Shown piece after piece: positions 21,577-32,849 of a stretch of 64,000 nt of DNA. The stretch comes from Platanthera guangdongensis (taxonomy: Eukaryota; Streptophyta; Magnoliopsida; Asparagales; Orchidaceae), in assembly GCA_039583875.1 (NCBI GenBank), contig CM077151.1:26034208-26098207 (forward strand), written 5' to 3'. The translations under genes and the position numbers were made by a program. Within the stretch, counting starts at the first letter, position 1. Each line of letters begins with the position of its first letter. A model generated the notes under the pieces. The model saw only the letters and a list, made by a program, of their open reading frames with translations, searched no databases and was not told where the DNA came from.

Positions 21577-22668
21577 TGTTGGGAAAGCGAGCAAACAATC
21601 CCGACCAGAGCACCTGTTGCAATTTGAGCGAGCACCTATGCGATCGCGTTGAGCGGTATGCAAACACAAAAGCAAGAAAAATACAATGCAAAACAAACAA
21701 GAGGAACACAAAAAAAATTTTAACGTGGAAAACCCAATTGGGTGAAAAACCACGGGACAATCAGAGTCTAACCCAGAAAGCCTCCACTAAAAGTGTGTGA
21801 AAAAACACACGCACGGATTACAGGCTTTCCCTCCACCGATCCACAAAGGATCTCCACTCCTCCAGCACAAGCACAATCCACAAAGGATCTACACCACCAC
21901 AACTATTCTCTTCCAACAACCACATAGGCACAATATTCGAAAGTAAAATACAACGAAGATAGAGAAGTCGTTACCCGGACGGATTGAACAATCCGTCCCA
22001 ACGTCAAAGATGACGTTCCTCCAAACGGCCACGAACAAGGTGGCGGCCGAGCTCTGCGGCTCCAGCAAACAGGAAACGGGTTGCCCTCTTCGGCTCCAAC
22101 AAATAGAAGAAAAAGGGGCGGCCCTCTTCAGCTCCAGCAGAATAGAGAAGGAAGAGTGTGGTGGCCTTTTCGGCTCCAGCAAATCGGAAAGGCGGCCGGC
22201 ACTGGTGGCTCCAGCAAGCAGGAGAGAGAGGCGTCCTGCACTTGCGGAAACGGCAGTCGGCGCCTTGCGGTTTTCACGAACAGGACGAAGAAGAGGGCGG
22301 CTGCAGCAGCTCTTGCGAATAGGGACGGGCGGCGGCGCCTCCTTCGGCTCCAGCAAAACAGAGAAGGAACAGTGCGGCAGCCGGATCTTTCTAGCAGTTC
22401 CAGGAAATCGCGAAAGGGGGCCGGCGACTTGGGGTTCGAGGAAGATCGCAAGGAAGAAGTGGGGACGTCTTGCGGTTTTCACGAACTGGAGAGCCGGGAG
22501 AGGGGGCGGACCGGCTATTAAAACCCTAACCCTATGTCTTCTCATTTTTTTTATTTTGGTATATATATAGGGGTTAAGGTGTGAAGGTGTAAAAGCAAGA
22601 CCAAATCACGAGCCGCAACTAGCGCGTCCGGTGATTTTTACCGATTCGGATGGAAACCACACCCAACA
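21577..22668 (-). repeat. 5' LTR of the truncated copia, 1092 bp
   Basis: On the minus strand the LTR begins TGTTGGGTGTGG and ends CTTTCCCAACA, so TGTTGGG/CCCAACA form its terminal inverted repeat. A TATA box (TATATATATA) lies near 22561-22571. The part at 22030-22500 has loosely repeated 'ggctccagcaaa' motifs that create long but meaningless open frames. Confidence 0.85.
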
Positions 22669-23250
22669 GCACCAGTTTCGCCGGAGTGAGGCGGTCGATA
22701 CGGCAGCTCTGGTATCTACGGATGAAGGGGAGAATCTCCATATTTATACTGTCAGGCGCTACTTTGGCAACGCCCTCCATTTTTTTAGAAAGAGAGAGAG
22801 AGACAATGCAAACTACTTGCTCTTTGCTGCCACTGACATTAGCTATTTATACTTATATTAATAAGTGTGGCAGGCATGGCTGCATGAGGCTATGCTCCTA
22901 CTTCTAATGACGACAGTCACGACAGTATCTTGATCGTGATAGTGTACGAGTCCTAAATGTCTCACGTGATAATATTCTGGCCACAATATTATTCCGACGC
23001 AATGATGCTCCCACCGCTCGCAAACCCCCGAGTGCTCCCTCGTTGCTCGTTTTTTCCTTGTTTTGGGGGGTTTGCGAGCGGCGCGGAGAGTGCATTTTTT
23101 TTTATTTTAGATAAGAGCATAATTTTTAAAATTAAAGAAAAACTATATAAATTAAAGAAATTGAAAATTCAAATAACAAAGAGAGGGTAAAATAGAAAGT
23201 CAAAATGTTGAACCAAAAGATTTGTTCCCCTTTTAAGATAGTATAAATAC
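22669..23250. other. Spacer with no recognised gene
   Basis: A short 'agagagagagaca' tract lies near 22791. The segment 23015-23090 contains 'ccgctcgcaaacccccgag' and, inverted, 'ggggggtttgcgagcgg', a small foldback. Nothing else is identified. Confidence 0.4.
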
Positions 23251-23254
23251 ACGA

Positions 23255-23304
<50 letters not shown>

Positions 23305-23870
23305 ATATAGGTATTTGGAGGTACACCATAGATCAAACAAGAGTCATTGGATCATGAGAGAGTATGAGATGGGGGAGAGAGTTGGGAGAGAGAGAGGAGG
23401 GAGAGAGAGAAAGGGAGAGAGATAGCGAAAGGGAGAGGAGAAAGGGGGCGGAGAGAAGGGGAAAGAGAGAGAGGGAGAGAGAAAGGGAGAGAGATGAGGA
23501 ATGGAGAGAAAGAAAATGGAGAGAAAAATTGCGTGAAATTGATGTTTTTACGATAAAACGTAATTTTTTTTATAAAATAAAAATTGTAATATTGATTTAT
23601 CTTTTTTACGGTCATTTTGAGTACTCTTATTTATATATTGTGGGTACTGCCTGTCTTGATGTGGGTGCATCCCGCTCTGATGCGGGCGCAACCCGCAATG
23701 ACGCATCGAGCACGGGAGAAGCCCGTTCGGAGGTGGGCTAAGCGCGCCTGAATACGGCCGAAGGCCGCCCGAGAGCATCGAGCACGGGTGTAGCCCGTGC
23801 GAAGATGCTCGTGTGTGTGTGTGTGTGTGTGTACTATATTAAAAAGAAGTATCATGGCAAGGTAATTGGG
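23251..23870. repeat. Composite repeat module: TA tract, GA-rich block, short-hairpin block, TG tract
   Basis: In order: a (TA)n tract at about 23260-23301, 'aggtatttggaggtacacca' and 'agagtcattggatcatgaga', a GA-rich block (23355-23525), an AT-rich link, a block of short hairpins (23636-23812: 'gatgcgggcgcaacccgc', 'cgagcacgggtgtagcccgtgc'), a (TG)n tract (23812-23831) and 'actatattaaaaagaagtatca'. The same order with the same link sequences recurs at 48985-49600, and the end 'ccatattaaaaagaagtatca' recurs at 32835. It is therefore a dispersed family. The terminal GC-rich hairpins recall Helitron ends, but I could not place TC and CTRR termini. Confidence 0.7.
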
Positions 23871-23882
23871 CAAGCTAAAAAA

Positions 23883-24043
23883 TTTTAGGATATTTAATAT
23901 ATGTCCGCGCGTGTCGAGACCGACTCAGAACAACCATTTGGGTTTCGTGTCACTAGAGTGTAACGACTCTACGTTGGAGATACTATATAAGGTCATTCCA
24001 CACCGATGAGCCTTAGTGGACTATCTTGAGCGTAGTCTTAACA
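23883..24043 (+). repeat. 5' LTR of the short-LTR copia
   Basis: It matches 30343-30501 over its length ('gcgcgtgtcgagaccgactc', 'gatactatataaggtcatt', 'accgatgagccttagtgga') with scattered differences, mostly transitions. A TATA-like 'ctatataagg' lies near 23983. Confidence 0.88.
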
Positions 24044-25054
24044 TTCTCAAGATAAGAAATTAGGTTTCGCTCGTTCCCGTTCGCTACCTGATTTTCCTGA
24101 TCGATTTGTGCCTCGTCGTTCGTGGATCTGGGCGGCACAGTTCCTCCCGTTGCCGTTTTTTTGCGAATCGCTCACCGTCACTGCAGATTGGCAAGAGGAG
24201 GAAGCCTAGTGTTGTCTGGTTCTTCTCTCCGGCCAAGTCGCTCATCAGTTTGTGAATCTGGGCGGCGCAAGTTCATCCAGCGCCGTTTCCGTCGCTCAGC
24301 CGCAAGTCGATCGAGAGGAAGAAAGCTATTGGGTATTTCTCTCGTCTGGATCTGGGCGATTTCAGTGGAGAGATCGCAGATCCCGCTCTCCCCAGATAGA
24401 TTGAAACCAGATCTGGTTCTGCAACTGAAGACCAAAGCATTTCGTTTTTCTGATCGCAGATCGGGTGAAACTATTTGCCCGTTGTTGTTCTTCATCACCG
24501 ATCTTCATCTCTGTTGCTGATCGCACCTCTCTCGCGATTTATTTCTTGCCGATCGGGAAGGAAGGAGGCATTCCCTGTGCATAGCAACCTTCCAGATCTC
24601 CATTCCTCCAAGATGAAATTCATGAAATAGGAAGGAAGCACCTGCCTGTAGATAGAAACATGCTTCTCCATTGTGCTCTGTTGCCAGATCTAGATTTAGA
24701 CTGGAGACTCTGCTGAATCGTCGGATTTCTAAAAGAAGACCGACCCAAGAAATAATCTTACCGGTCCAGATCTATTCATCATTTTTGTGTTGTTTGGAGA
24801 AAATCTACAGTCCAAACACTCAGATCAAGGAAAGTGTGCTGATCCAAACTAAAGACTTCCTTGGATCTCCTTGAAAGTTCTGTGAAGAAGGATCTAGCCT
24901 TTTTGGAAATTATTTCTATACTGCTCAGGTGACCAAAGATTTTCTGACGGTGAGAAGCAAAATTTCTGGATTGGATCCGAAGATTTTCTGACGTCTTCAC
25001 ACGGTTCAGGTGACCTCGTTCTAGCATTTTAATTTTTTGTTTGAATCTAGAACT
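24044..25054 (+). other. Untranslated leader of the short-LTR copia
   Basis: This is one kilobase of sequence without a conserved frame between the LTR and the Gag ATG. It has repeated 'gatctgggcg', 'cagatc' and 'gatcgca' motifs. Its last 100 bases resemble 1185-1303, linking this element to the relic at the window start. Confidence 0.6.
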
Positions 25055-28000
25055 ATGTCGAAGAAAAGCGCGCTCGACGACATAAAATTGCAATCGTTCG
25101 ACGCCTCCGACTTTCTCAGTTGAAAAATTCAGGTACAACTAGGAATGAAGGAACGCGAGATCCACTACACTGTTCAGAGCGATTTCGCTTCCGCCGTCGA
25201 GGACGTGGACGAGTACCAGTGGAACAAAGATGAGGATTTTTGCAGGGATTACCTGTTGAATTCCCTGAATCCTCGTCTTACGTTGACCTACCACGCTTAC
25301 AAATCTGCAAAAGAGATATGTGATCGACTGAACGCGCATTTCCAGAAGGAGGAAGGATTGTTAAAGTCGTTTATTGGAGAGAAGTTCTTCAACTTCAGAT
25401 TCAAAGCGAACGTGCCAATCATTTCTCAACTCTTGGAGCTGGTCAACCTTCATCAGAAGTTGGATGATGATCATTCGAAGATGGACGACAGCCTCTTTGT
25501 GTACATGATTCTGAGCAAACTGTCTTCTGAGTGACTCTTTTTCAAGACCGAGATTCACCGATTGAAAGAGAAGATCAGTTTGGATGAAATCAAAAGGTTC
25601 ATCCATATTGAGGACCAAAACATTGCTGGGAAAAGCTTGGAGCAGGTTGCGCAGTCCTCACAGGCTATCAACTTCGTTTCACGTCCTGGTAAGCCTTCTC
25701 GGAAGCCACCGACACCTAAGGGTGATACCCCAGCACCGTTGGCGGTCAAAAAACCTTCTCTCAAAAGGGAGAAGGGCAAGTGCCACTACTACAGGGGTCC
25801 GAAAAAGCAAAAGGAGGAAGCCCCACAAAATGTGGCACACATGGTGGTCGACAACTACGATCCTAAATCCTTTGTGGCTATGATTGAGAGTAGTCACTGC
25901 AGTGCATCTTTTGAGTGGTGGCTGGACATTGGTGCTACCTGTCACGTCACAAATGACAGGGGTCTTCTCTCAAAGGTCACAACGGTCAAGGATAGAGTCG
26001 AAAACTACAATGGAGGAGCGACTGGTGTTACTCATGTTGGGACTGTAGAGCTAGTTCTCTCCTCAGGTAAAACTTTAATTTTGCAACATGTTAAAGTAAT
26101 TCCTAATTTAATTAAGAACTTGATTTCTATGAATTTGCTTGATAAAGCTGGAATGTCTTTCACAACCATGAATGATAGAATGACATTAACTGTTAACTCT
26201 CACTACTTTGGTTGCGCTTACCTGATAAATGGTATGTATAGACTTAGCCTAGATAACGAGTGCATAAATCAAGTGAGTTCAACTCTGATTGATCCAAAGT
26301 TATTACAAAATAGACTTGGACATATCCACTATAAGAAAATGTGAGATCTAGCTAAAAGTCAAAACATCTCATTAGATCTTCTACTCAATTTGATAGGTGT
26401 GAGGTTTGTGCCCAGACTAAGATCACCAAAAACCCTTACAAGACAATTTCTAAGAACACACAACTTCTGGAGTTGATACATTCCGACCTCTGTGACTTTC
26501 GTAGTCACGCCACTAGAGGGGGAAGGAAATATCTAATTACATTCATCGATGATTTTTCCAGATATTGTCATGTTTACCTATTGAAATTGAAAGATGAGAC
26601 ATTTGAGACCTTTAAGATCTTCAAATCTCGGGTAGAAAATCAATTAAATTTAAAGATTAATAGACTTAGAAGTGATCGAGGAAGAGAGTACACTGCAACT
26701 GAGTTTAAGGACTTTTGTGTCTCTGAGGGTATAATCCTAGAAACCACAGCTCTTTACTCACCCCAGTCAAATGGTGTTGCTGAGCGTAAGAATAGAACTT
26801 TAACAGAAATGTTGAACTCTATGCTCCTCACAGGTGGCATGTCTAATTCCTTTTGGGGGAAAGCAGTACTAACTACAAATCACATTCTAAATCGAGTGCC
26901 TCACTCAAATCTCAACTCTACTCCGTATGAGTTGTGACATGACCATCCTTATAGATATGATACTCTAAAGACTCGGGATTGTATCACTTTTGTGAGAATA
27001 CAAGACCTTCAGAGACCTAAGATGAGACCTATAACAACGACCTGTGTTTATCTAGGTAGTGCAGAAGATAGTGCAGCTGACAGGTTTCTAGATTTATCCA
27101 CTAATACAGTGATAGAGTCTAGAGATGCTATTTTTTTTGAACACAAATTTATCAAAGATCATGGCTTGACCGTCTCCGGGTCTACTAACATGATTTCAGA
27201 ATCTACTGTAGAACTTGAAGCTGGCCTCTCTGGCACTGCTCCCCAACCTCTAGAGATGGAACCTGTTCCTCTTAGAGTATCTATAAGAGATATAATCTCT
27301 AAGAATTTTGGTGAGAATTTTGTCACCTACCCCTTAAAGGATGATCCATTCTCCTATCAGGAAGCAATGCGATCTAGAGATGCGTTAATGTGGGCAGAAG
27401 TCATCGATGATGAGATGAACTTGCTGCTACAAAACAACACTTGACATCTAGTTGACCTGCCGAAAGGAGCTAAAGTCTTAGGATGCAAGTGGGTTCTGAA
27501 GAAGAAATTACACAGTGATGGGTCTATAGCCAGATATAAAGCACGTCTAGTAGCTAAGGGTTATAAACAACAGAGGAAAATTGAATATTTTGACGTCTAT
27601 TCACATGTATGTCACATATCCACTATTAGGATTCTTCTTGTCATAGCTTTTATCGAGAACTTTATAGTTCATCAGATGGATGTAAAGACAACCTTCTTAA
27701 ATGGAGAGCTTAATGAAGAGATCTACATGACACAAATTGAAGATTGTGTACAAAAAGATCTAAGAGACAAAGTGTGCAAGCTCGATAAATCGATCTATGA
27801 GCTTAAACAATCACCTAAGATGTGACACATTAAATTTGATCAAGTGGTAAAGAGCGTTGGATTTCAGTCCAGTCTCTTAGACAAGTGTCTCTACTACCTA
27901 TCAATGGCAAATCAAACAGTCATCATATGCCTATATGTGGATGACATGTTGATTCTGGGGTCAGATCTTGGCGCAGTGAGGGATACTAAATCCCCTCTCG

Positions 28001-28866
28001 TGAAAGCATTTAACATGAAAGACCTTGGTCCCGTAGATATCCTATTAGGTATGAAAGTTATAGTAGACAAGGGACGTGTCACTCTAAGTCAAACTCATTA
28101 TATTGAGCAGATCCTCACTACCTGAGGTTATAAAGACTGTAGGCCTGTTGAAACACCAATCGATCCAAATGTCAAGTTGAGTCTGAATGAAGAGAGCATC
28201 GTTGATCAAGTAATGTACTCAAAAATCATTGGTAGTCTCATATATGACACAAGTTGCACTAGACCAGACATTGCTTTCTCGGTAAGCATACTGAGTCATT
28301 TTACCAGTAGTCCAGGCAAAGAGCATTGGGATGTCTTAGATTGGCGGATGAGGTACCTCAAAGGTACTAAAGATCACGCTCTGTGCTACACTGGTTACCC
28401 TCATACGTTGGAAGGATACTCTGATGCCTCCTGGTGTTCAGAAGTTGGGAACAGCATGTCCACTAGTATATTTATTTTCACTTTGGGTGGCACTGCAGTC
28501 ACTTGGAAATCCAAAACACAGACTTGTATAGCTTTGTTGTCAATGGAAGGCGAGTTGTTTGCCTTAGCCTCAGCTGGCGAAGAGACAGATTGGATCAGAA
28601 ATTTGATTCTAGACATTCTCTTGTCAAGACTTCAAGTAAATTCTTTAAGTCTGTATTGTGGTAATGAAGCAGCAATTCAAGTCGTGAAGAATATTCTTTT
28701 TTATACTAAGAGGCAACATGTACGACCGAGACACGCTCTACTGAATTATCTGAAAGAATAAGGCATTATCACTTTGATCGATGTGCGATCGAAGGATAAT
28801 CTGGTTGATCCACTGACGAAAGGAATGTCTAAAGACCGATCAATCAAAACAGTGAGAGAAATGTGA
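25055..28866 (+). pseudogene. Copia Gag-Pol polyprotein, broken by stops
   Basis: The start is MSKKSALDDIKLQSF at 25055. Domains in order: Gag ('LGMKEREIHYTVQSDF', 'LTLTYHAYKSAKEICDRL', 25055-25800); protease with DIGA in place of DSGA ('WWLDIGATCHVTND', 25915); integrase with its Asp in 'LIHSDLCDF', a second Asp in 'LRSDRGREY' and Glu in 'SNGVAERKNRTLTEM' (26470-26900); RT with an intact YVDD ('IICLYVDDMLILGSD', 27930) and 'HQMDVKTTFLNGELNEE'; and RNase H ('GYSDASWCSE', 'SMEGELFALASAGEE', 28410-28590), ending 'DPLTKGMSKD'. There is one frameshift between 26344 and 26473. In-frame stops lie at 25121, 25532, 26342, 26935, 27442, 27822, 28123 and 28759; those at 26935, 27442 and 27822 replace invariant Trp codons (YEL-W-H, NNT-W, KM-W-HIKFD). 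It has no coding capacity now, but every domain can still be followed. Confidence 0.9.
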
Positions 28867-28963
28867 CTCAAGACGATTTAAGTTCAGCCTTAGTTCAAAG
28901 ATAGGCGATTTAGTTCAGTCTTAGTCCAAATGTTTTGATTTTTCCCACTTTCCTTTGTCAAAG

Positions 28964-29502
28964 TGTGGAAACCGCCCGTCACCACACATCTTCCCAAAAT
29001 CCCGAGGTAATGGTAAGGGGGGACAGGGTTACATGGACACAAAGGATCGCCTGCTACGGGCGATGTGGGACTAATCCCAACCACAGGACCGCGGGGATAT
29101 TCCGCCACACAAGGGGGGCCCACCGGGGTCAACACCCAGACCTGGAATGCGATGGGGAAAGCCCAAACATGCGGTCCCACACACACGTGTCCTTCTGGCA
29201 AATATAGTCTCAACACACCCCCGCAGCAGGACAACCTCGCTCTGATACCATGTGGAAACCGTCCGTCACCACACATCTTCCCAAAACCCCGAGGTAATGG
29301 TAAGGGGGGACAGGGGTACATGAACACAAAGGATCGCCTGCTACGGGCGATGTGAGACTAATCCCAACCACAGGACCGCGGGGGTATTCCGCTACACAAG
29401 GAGGGCCCACCGGGGTCAACACCCAGACCTGTAACGCGATGGGGAAAGTCAAAACATGTGGTCCCACACACACGTGTCCTGCTGACAAATATAGTCTCAA
29501 CA
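28964..29502 (-). mobile_element. TRIM (miniature LTR retrotransposon), 539 bp, TSD CAAAG
   Basis: Two direct repeats of exactly 252 bp (28964-29215 and 29251-29502), each starting TGTGGAAACC and ending GTCTCAACA, enclose only 35 bp. On the minus strand that interior begins TGGTATCAGAGCGAGG, the initiator-Met-tRNA primer site, and ends with the purine-rich GCTGCGGGGGTG next to the other LTR. So it is reduced to LTR, primer site, polypurine tract, LTR. CAAAG flanks both sides (28959-28963 and 29503-29507). The two LTRs are very similar, so insertion was more recent than the decay of the copia it sits in. It has no coding capacity and must be moved by another element's proteins. Confidence 0.93.
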
Positions 29503-30342
29503 CAAAGCAAGCGTGTTGCGTTCCGCTGATGTTCGGGGTTGCTGAGTACGAATCTGGTGAGTTGTTTCATTCCATATTTGATGTTAACAACGTCCACTGG
29601 GTTCGTCTTCCTTATCTAAGAGGAGAGGATTATTCCATATTTGATAACTCAATCTGACTAGATTTGGCTCTTCTTCTGTTTATTGGTTCCATTCCACATT
29701 TGATGAGTTCCAATTGACTTTAGAAGAAAAGTAACCGTGACATTCCACATAGGAACACAGATACAGTTTGTGTCCAGAAGTCCACTACATCGTTTTTTTA
29801 AACAGATAATAGATTCTGAGGTAGAACCTAAATACTCTACACATGCTTCCCCACACTGTACTACGTTCATATAAGTAGAACTAGATACTTGTACATTTTC
29901 CAAGGTTGAATTCATTCTGAATAAGCTTATCTGTTAGAAATTACAGGAGCTGTCGCTGATGGTGGAGCACTTGCCGGTTGGGATCCAGATGAGGATGACC
30001 TGCTGGACATTGATTTCTAGAGTATAAATTGGTTTTTCTTCTGCTTAGAGCACTGTTTAGCTCTCCTTTCTTTCACTTGTTTTGTTTGAACCTTCTTTCT
30101 CTTTAGTTGGTCATGAGATACTTGGTGTTCTGGTACATGTGATGTGATTGTACTTTTGACTTTGTTAAGATGTTGCTAAGATTTTATGTTTATTCTTATG
30201 CATGCATACAACTGCTTTACTTAACGTCCAATATGTTCTGACAAGTGCGATGAACACGGTTGTGAGTGTTTCATGTTCGGCTGAACACTACACACACCAC
30301 CCTTTTTCCGACGTCGGGTTTACGGCGGACATAGGAGGAGAT
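29503..30342 (+). other. 3' untranslated part of the short-LTR copia, with an exon-like segment
   Basis: No retroelement domain is seen. Two similar stretches ('cattccatatttgatgttaa' at about 29570 and 'ttattccatatttgataactc' at about 29631, again 'attccacatttgatgagttcc' at 29693) suggest local duplication. At 29947-30020 a splice-acceptor-like 'aaattacag' is followed by a frame reading GAVADGGALAGWDPDEDDLL, then DIDF and TAG. This looks like the acidic C-terminal exon of a cellular gene rather than part of a copia. The polypurine tract ends the segment. Confidence 0.5.
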
Positions 30343-30501
30343 TGTTAAGCTATTTAATATATATCTGCGCGTGTCGAGACCGACTCGGAACGACCATTTG
30401 AGTTTCGTGTCACTGGAGTGTAACGGCTCTACGCTGTAGATACTATATAAGGTCATTTCACACCGATGAGCCTTAGTGGACTATCTTGAGCAGGCTTAAC
30501 A
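30343..30501 (+). repeat. 3' LTR of the short-LTR copia, 159 bp
   Basis: It runs TGTTAAGC...GCTTAACA, preceded by the purine tract 'gacataggaggagat'. It matches the 5' LTR at 23883. Confidence 0.9.
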
Positions 30502-31907
30502 AAAAAGACATTGGACTAACTTCAACCGTCCGATCAAACGAACACCATCACAGCTGTATCCGATCAAATTAAAGGATTTGGCGGAAAGGACTCTACGAAA
30601 TATATTTTCCGCTTCTTTTGAACCCTAACATTTCCACCCGCGATTCCGTCCCCACGACATCCTCCCTGCTCCGCTCCCTCGATGCCCCTGCTCTGTCCCT
30701 CTCTCCATAACGATGCAACTCTAAGCCTACACACAGGAAGAGCACCTCATAGATCAAGCAAGAATCGAATGATCACCTCCTCAAACCTTCGATCAAGCTT
30801 GCGGCAGCCCCGACCACATCCCTACACCCACCGATCCTCCAAAAAACAGGTGAACACCCTTCATCGATGCGTCACTATTCCTTTCTGCACCAGTCAATAC
30901 TAATTCTCTTTGACTCATCCATGGAAAAACACTCATTTCAGTGGATCTGCACTTTGAATGATCTACCTCCTCCATTCCTCCTACATATTTTCAGATCTAA
31001 AAATGATATCCATTCCTCACTGATTTCAAGTAAGATCTCAAAATTCCACTCTCAGATCTGAGAACGCCTCTCATTCATGTCAATCTCATTTCAATATTTT
31101 AATCATCCTCTATAGTCTACATGTTTTATTCAATGATTTACAGTTATTTCTATTGTTCACTCAGAATTTTATTCCCTTCGGTTCAACTTCACCCGTGCTC
31201 CTAATTCCTCAATAGGTATATCCTCTCTAACCCTACATTTTCATTATTCATCATTTATTACTGTAGTTCTTGGAATGACTGCCTCCTTCTGTTCTTTGAA
31301 AACCTGCCTGCAGTCAGTTCTTTATAGAATGACACAGATCAGTAATTCAAAGAACTGCATTAAGCACGTTGCATAATCATTAATGTCTGATATTTATATA
31401 TGAACTAAGAGGTGATTTATTTATATGAAACTTTTAAAATAATTATTAGAACTGTAATACTCATTCATTTGCATTTGTGCCTTACCAAGCCATGATTCCA
31501 TTGAAATGATTTCTATCCTAACATTGACGAATATTTGGTGTGTTTATGCTTTACATTTCAGGCTTGATTTCTCTTTTGATTCTCCCATGATTTATATGCC
31601 CCTAGATCAGAATGTTTTTAGATTTTTTTAACAATGACATTTTTTAATTAAAATTTTTGGATCTTTTTCTCATCTCTCCACTCTCTACCTATTCAAGTCT
31701 ATGCTATTAGTTATCCTTCTTTAGTTCAGGATGCTATGACATTTTCCTCACATATTATTCATAATTTCGACCACTTCTTAAAAATCTTTAATTTAGATTT
31801 TTCTCTGCTCTTTTGGCAAAAAATTTAGCTGGGGGAGAAAAATGATTTTCTCAATGCTTATGTGGGTTATGGAATTGAGGATAATTTTGAGGGAACTTTA
31901 CTAAAAG
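30502..31907. other. Non-coding, promoter/5'-UTR-like sequence; no gene identified
   Basis: The stretch 30520-30850 has a 'tttgaaccctaaca' and C-rich leader followed by 'aaaaaacag|gtgaac', typical of a plant 5' untranslated exon with a donor site. It continues into AT-rich, T-rich sequence like an intron. No coding exon follows, so this may be a captured or orphaned gene start. Confidence 0.35.
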
Positions 31908-32045
31908 TTGCACTCATGTAGAGCCGGAAGCCCGTGTTGTTGCAATTATGTAGAGTCAGAGGCCAGTGTTGTTGCAATTACGTAGGGTCGGATTCGGGCC
32001 CATGTCATTGCACTCATTTAGGTTCGGAGGCTCGTGCCGTTGCAC
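31908..32045 (+). repeat. Short tandem array, about four units of 32-36 bp
   Basis: Units 'gttgcactcatgtagagcc', 'ggaagcccgtgtt' recur with changes (gttgcaattatgtagagtc, gttgcaattacgtagggtc, attgcactcatttaggttc). The array leads directly into the palindrome array that follows. Confidence 0.8.
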
Positions 32046-32705
32046 TCATGGTTGCCCATGACAAATGTCGCCTATGACAAAGGTCGTCGCCCACGAAAAA
32101 TGTCACTCTCACGACAAATGTCGCCCCTCAAAACAATTGTTGCCGCACACGACAATTGTCGCCACCCACAAAAAATGTTGTCGCCCCCGAAAAATGCCTC
32201 TCCCACAACAATTATCGACCTCCACGATAAATGTCGCACACACAACAAATATCTCACCCATGCCAAATGTCGTCCTGTGATAAATGTCGCCCCCACGATA
32301 AATGTCGCCCCCACGACAAATGTCGCCCCCACGACAAATGTCGCCGCCCACAAAATTTGTCACCGCCCACGAAAAAGGCCTCTCCCGCGACAATAGCCGC
32401 TCCTACAACCAATGTCGCCTCAACGACAATTGTCGCACCAACGACAAATGTTGCACCCACGACAAATGTCGCATACACGAAAAATGTTGCCCCCATGAAA
32501 AATGTCGCACCGACGACATATGTCGCCCCGACGACATATGTCTCCTCCACGACAAATGACGCCCTGACGACAAATGACGCCCTCACGACAAATGTCGCCC
32601 TACACGACAAATGTCGCACCCACGACAAATGTCGCACCCACGACATATGTCGCACCCACGACATATGTCGCACCCACGACATATGTCGCACCCACGACAT
32701 ATGCC
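32046..32705 (+). repeat. 18-bp array of CGACAAATGTCG palindromes
   Basis: The array has some 35 units of 'cgacaaatgtcgcaccca' and variants. The core CGACAAATGTCG / CGACATATGTCG is a (near-)perfect palindrome, and the best-preserved zone is 32600-32700. Open frames through it (PRQMSHPRHMSH and the like) are products of the period. The same array type occurs at 48781-48940. Confidence 0.93.
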
Positions 32706-32732
32706 CCCCGGGGCGAATGCCCGTGCCTGTCA

Positions 32733-32735
<3 letters not shown>

Positions 32736-32779
<44 letters not shown>

Positions 32780-32830
32780 GTGTGTGCGTGTGTGCGTGCG
32801 TGTGTGTGTGTGTGTGCGTGTGTGCGTGTT
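32736..32830 (+). repeat. (TG)n microsatellite
   Basis: An almost uninterrupted TG tract with occasional C is followed by 'accatattaaaaagaagtat', the same boundary sequence as after the TG tract at 23812-23831. Confidence 0.95.
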
Positions 32831-32849
32831 TATACCATATTAAAAAGAA

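Larger units (their letters stand above)
18711..22668 (-). mobile_element. Ty1/copia retrotransposon truncated within its RT
   Basis: Minus strand. It has a complete 5' LTR (21577-22668), an initiator-Met-tRNA primer site, and Gag, zinc knuckle, protease and integrase. Only the first residues of RT remain before the gypsy LTR at 18710 cuts it off. I found no continuation of the RT left of 11464, so the 3' part has been lost or moved. The 5 bases after the LTR (22669-22673) are gcacc, with no partner visible. Confidence 0.88.
23883..30501 (+). mobile_element. Ty1/copia retrotransposon with very short LTRs, 6.6 kb, TSD AAAAA
   Basis: The LTRs are about 160 bp (23883-24043 and 30343-30501). The 3' copy begins TGTTAAGC and ends GCTTAACA; the 5' copy has mutated to TTTTAGGA at its start. 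AAAAA flanks both sides (23878-23882 and 30502-30506), though this is in A-rich sequence. A polypurine tract (gacataggaggagat) precedes the 3' LTR. No initiator-Met primer site follows the 5' LTR (it reads ttctcaagataagaaatt). The 3' untranslated part contains a TRIM insertion and a possible exon-like segment. Confidence 0.88.

Noticed and set aside
22010..22570. 186-residue frame rich in Ser/Arg with repeated 'GSSK' motifs
   Set aside because: It is within the copia 5' LTR, made of repeated 'ggctccagcaaa' motifs, and open on both strands.
23636..23870. Helitron terminus
   Set aside because: GC-rich hairpins resemble Helitron ends, but no TC start, CTRR end or A/T insertion site could be fixed and no Rep/helicase sequence is present. 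Kept only as a dispersed repeat module.
29235..29250. tRNA-like match (ctctgatacca)
   Set aside because: This is the TRIM primer-binding site complementary to initiator-Met tRNA, not a tRNA gene. The same holds for 21562-21574, 40246 onward and 57283-57298.
28964..29504. Cassandra-type TRIM with 5S rRNA promoter boxes
   Set aside because: The LTR length is similar, but I could not find the 5S-like box A and box C sequences in either orientation.
32046..32705. CRISPR-like regular palindromic repeats
   Set aside because: The units are contiguous or nearly so with similar, non-unique spacers, in a plant genome and with no cas genes. It is a satellite-like array.
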